Of a stretch of 7,328 bases of DNA, positions 5,926 to 7,328 are shown piece by piece. Each line of letters begins with the position of its first letter. Position 1 is the stretch's first letter. Where the stretch lies: positions 1 through 7,328 of the forward strand of contig VAYJ01000217.1 of assembly GCA_005888465.1 (NCBI GenBank). Reading direction: 5' to 3'. This DNA comes from Actinomycetota bacterium (GTDB lineage: Bacteria > Actinomycetota > UBA4738). The notes beneath the pieces are model-generated. The model did no database searches and was not told the origin of the DNA. It was given only the letters and a program-made list of their open reading frames with translations. The translations under genes were made by a program, and so were the position numbers.

Positions 5926-6761
5926 GCACGCGCCCGACAGCGGTCCCGGCGCGCGGCCGGCTCATCCGGGCGGGCGTGCTGGCGCTCGGGCTCACCTACG
6001 TCGCCATCCTGCTGCTCGCTCCCATCGTCGGGATCGTGTGGACGGCGCTCAAGGGAGGCCCGCACGTCGTGTCGGACACCCTTGCGCAGGCGGACGTCCG
6101 ACATGCCTTCTTCCTGACCGGGATCATCGCGGCCGTGACGGTCGGTGTCACGGCCGTGCTCGGCATGGTCGTCGCGCTCGTTCTGGCGCGCGATCGATTC
6201 TTCGGCAAGCGGATCGTGAGCGCGATCGTCGATCTGCCGTTCGCCGTCTCGCCCGTGATCGTCGGCCTTGCCGCCGTCGTGCTCTTCGGTCGGGGCGGGT
6301 GGTTCGAGGCGTTTTTCGCGGCGCGCGGGATCCAAGTGATCTTCGCATTGCCGTCGATGATTCTCGTCACGATCTTCATCTGCATCCCGTTCGTGATCCG
6401 TGAGGTCGTTCCCGTGCTCGAGGAGCTCGGGACCGAGGAGGAGGATGCGGCCCGGACGCTCGGCGCGTCGCCGATGCAGGCCTTCATCCGGATCACGCTC
6501 CCGAACATGCGCTGGGCCCTCCTGTACGGCGTCGCGCTCTCCACCGCGCGGGCGCTCGGCGAGATCGGCGCCGTCCTCATCGTGAGCGGCGCGATCCAAG
6601 GGCAGACGGAGACGGCGACCCTGTACGTCCTTCGGGCCCTCGAGGAACGGCAGGACGCCGCCGGCTACCTGGTGGCGCTCACCCTCGCGGCGGTCTCGGT
6701 CCTGGTGCTGCTCGGGATCGAAGTGTTCAAGCGACGTCAGGCCAAGGAGATGGGCAGATGA
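5922..6761 (+). CDS. cysW: Sulfate ABC transporter permease CysW
   Basis: The product is a 279-residue membrane protein, the second channel subunit, homologous to CysT. Hydrophobic segments lie near 17-41, 63-88, 103-123, 139-160, 199-223 and 247-268. The EAA loop is at 172-197 (TEEEDAARTLGASPMQAFIR, then ITLPNMRW). DLPFAVSPVIVGL (104-116) and RALGEIGAVLIVSG (210-223) are typical of CysW. The GTG start shares four bases with the cysT stop (GTGA at 5922-5925), so re-initiation by the same ribosomes is likely. The same frame is open far upstream through the end of sbp and all of cysT, but that part is a shadow of those genes. The stop in turn overlaps the cysA ATG by 4 nt. Confidence 0.93.
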   Translation: MSTRPTAVPARGRLIRAGVLALGLTYVAILLLAPIVGIVWTALKGGPHVVSDTLAQADVRHAFFLTGIIAAVTVGVTAVLGMVVALVLARDRFFGKRIVSAIVDLPFAVSPVIVGLAAVVLFGRGGWFEAFFAARGIQVIFALPSMILVTIFICIPFVIREVVPVLEELGTEEEDAARTLGASPMQAFIRITLPNMRWALLYGVALSTARALGEIGAVLIVSGAIQGQTETATLYVLRALEERQDAAGYLVALTLAAVSVLVLLGIEVFKRRQAKEMGR

Positions 6762-7328
6762 GTCAGGGCATCGTGGTTGAGGGTCTCGACAAGCGCTTCG
6801 GCTCGTTCAACGCGGTGCGCAATGTGAGCTTCCAGGCCGTCGACGGTGAGATCACGGCGCTCCTCGGCCCGAGCGGCTCGGGCAAGAGCACGGTGTTGCG
6901 GATGATCGCCGGCCTGGAGCGGCCCGATACGGGTCGCGTCTGGGTCCAGGGGGAGGAGCAGACGTGGAAGACGCCGCAGGAGCGTCGGCTGGGGTTCGTG
7001 TTTCAGCACTACGCGCTCTTCCGCCACTTGACCGTGCGCGAGAACGTCGCGTTCGGCCTCTCCGTCCGGCGTGCCCCACGAGAGGAGCAGCGAGCTAGGG
7101 TCGACGAGCTGCTCGAGTTGGTCGGGCTCGCTGGGTTCACCGGGCGGTATCCGGACCAGCTCTCCGGCGGGCAGCGCCAGCGGGTGGCGCTGGCGCGTGC
7201 GCTCGCGCCGCGGCCGAGGGTCCTGCTTCTGGACGAGCCCTTCGGGGCGCTCGACGCGCGGGTCCGGCTCGAGCTCCGGCGCTGGCTGGACGAGCTGCAT
7301 CGCGAGCTGGGGGTCACGAGCCTCCTGG
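6758..7328 (+). CDS. cysA: Sulfate/thiosulfate ABC transporter ATP-binding protein CysA, N-terminal part (cut by window end)
   Basis: 190 codons are present and no stop is reached, so the gene continues beyond the window. Family members are about 330-360 residues long. All nucleotide-binding elements up to the D-loop are present: Walker A GPSGSGKST (37-45), Q-loop VFQHYALF (81-88, Gln83), ABC signature LSGGQRQRVALARAL (135-149), Walker B VLLLDEP (155-161, Glu160 catalytic) and D-loop GALDA (163-167). The H-loop and any C-terminal TOBE-type regulatory domain lie outside. FQHYALFRHLTV is typical of CysA. The ATG overlaps the cysW stop (ATGA at 6758-6761). It couples ATP hydrolysis to sulfate import through CysTW on the cytosolic face. 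The context makes the sulfate assignment firm, although the ATPase sequence alone would only say CysA/PotA-like importer. Confidence 0.93.
   Translation, partial: MSQGIVVEGLDKRFGSFNAVRNVSFQAVDGEITALLGPSGSGKSTVLRMIAGLERPDTGRVWVQGEEQTWKTPQERRLGFVFQHYALFRHLTVRENVAFGLSVRRAPREEQRARVDELLELVGLAGFTGRYPDQLSGGQRQRVALARALAPRPRVLLLDEPFGALDARVRLELRRWLDELHRELGVTSLL

Noticed and set aside
5619..6599. Minus-strand open frame (326 codons) opposite cysT/cysW
   Set aside because: It has the same antisense composition, no recognisable motif, and lies on firmly assigned permease genes.
6737..7300. Minus-strand open frames over the right end
   Set aside because: They lie opposite a clear CysA ATPase with Walker A, signature and Walker B motifs, and are antisense shadows.

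Overview
The window is strongly GC-rich with dense, tightly packed genes, many GTG/TTG starts and likely leaderless or short-leader promoters, and several lipoprotein-type signal peptides. This points to a high-GC bacterium, most likely an uncultured actinomycete relative (Actinomycetota). A Chloroflexota-like lineage is not excluded, and no rRNA or other taxonomic marker is present. The assignment rests on overall character only.

Layout from left to right. (1) 1-260: no credible gene; one imperfect hairpin near the left edge. (2) 261-1170, plus strand: a lipoprotein-type phosphoesterase (phospholipase C / acid phosphatase family) broken by an internal deletion plus frameshift near 543. (3) 1142-1924, minus strand: a class I SAM-dependent methyltransferase, convergent with and overlapping the phosphoesterase by 29 bp. 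(4) 1979-2752, plus strand: an intact enoyl-CoA hydratase. It is divergent from the methyltransferase across a 54-bp spacer that holds two back-to-back TAGGCT boxes. (5) 2894-3103, plus strand: a 69-residue protein with a Cys/His zinc-binding-like pattern. (6) 3105-3846, minus strand: a two-gene unit encoding a small secreted proline-rich protein and a 99-residue cytosolic protein with a DUF2007-like look. (7) 3885-7328, plus strand: a sulfate/thiosulfate ABC importer operon, sbp-cysT-cysW-cysA, with a good sigma70-type promoter and a dyad element in its AT-richer leader. cysA runs off the right edge.

The only clear multi-gene function is the importer. The lipid-anchored binding protein captures sulfate outside the membrane, CysT and CysW form the channel, and CysA hydrolyses ATP. 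The genes are joined by a 6-nt gap and two 4-nt stop/start overlaps, so they are probably co-translated. The other genes are ordinary housekeeping or small conserved unknowns. I see no mobile element, CRISPR array, tRNA, rRNA or evident new defence or biosynthetic system. The items most worth a second look are the sulfate-operon leader dyad, the small Cys/His protein, the symmetric divergent promoter and the deleted phosphoesterase.
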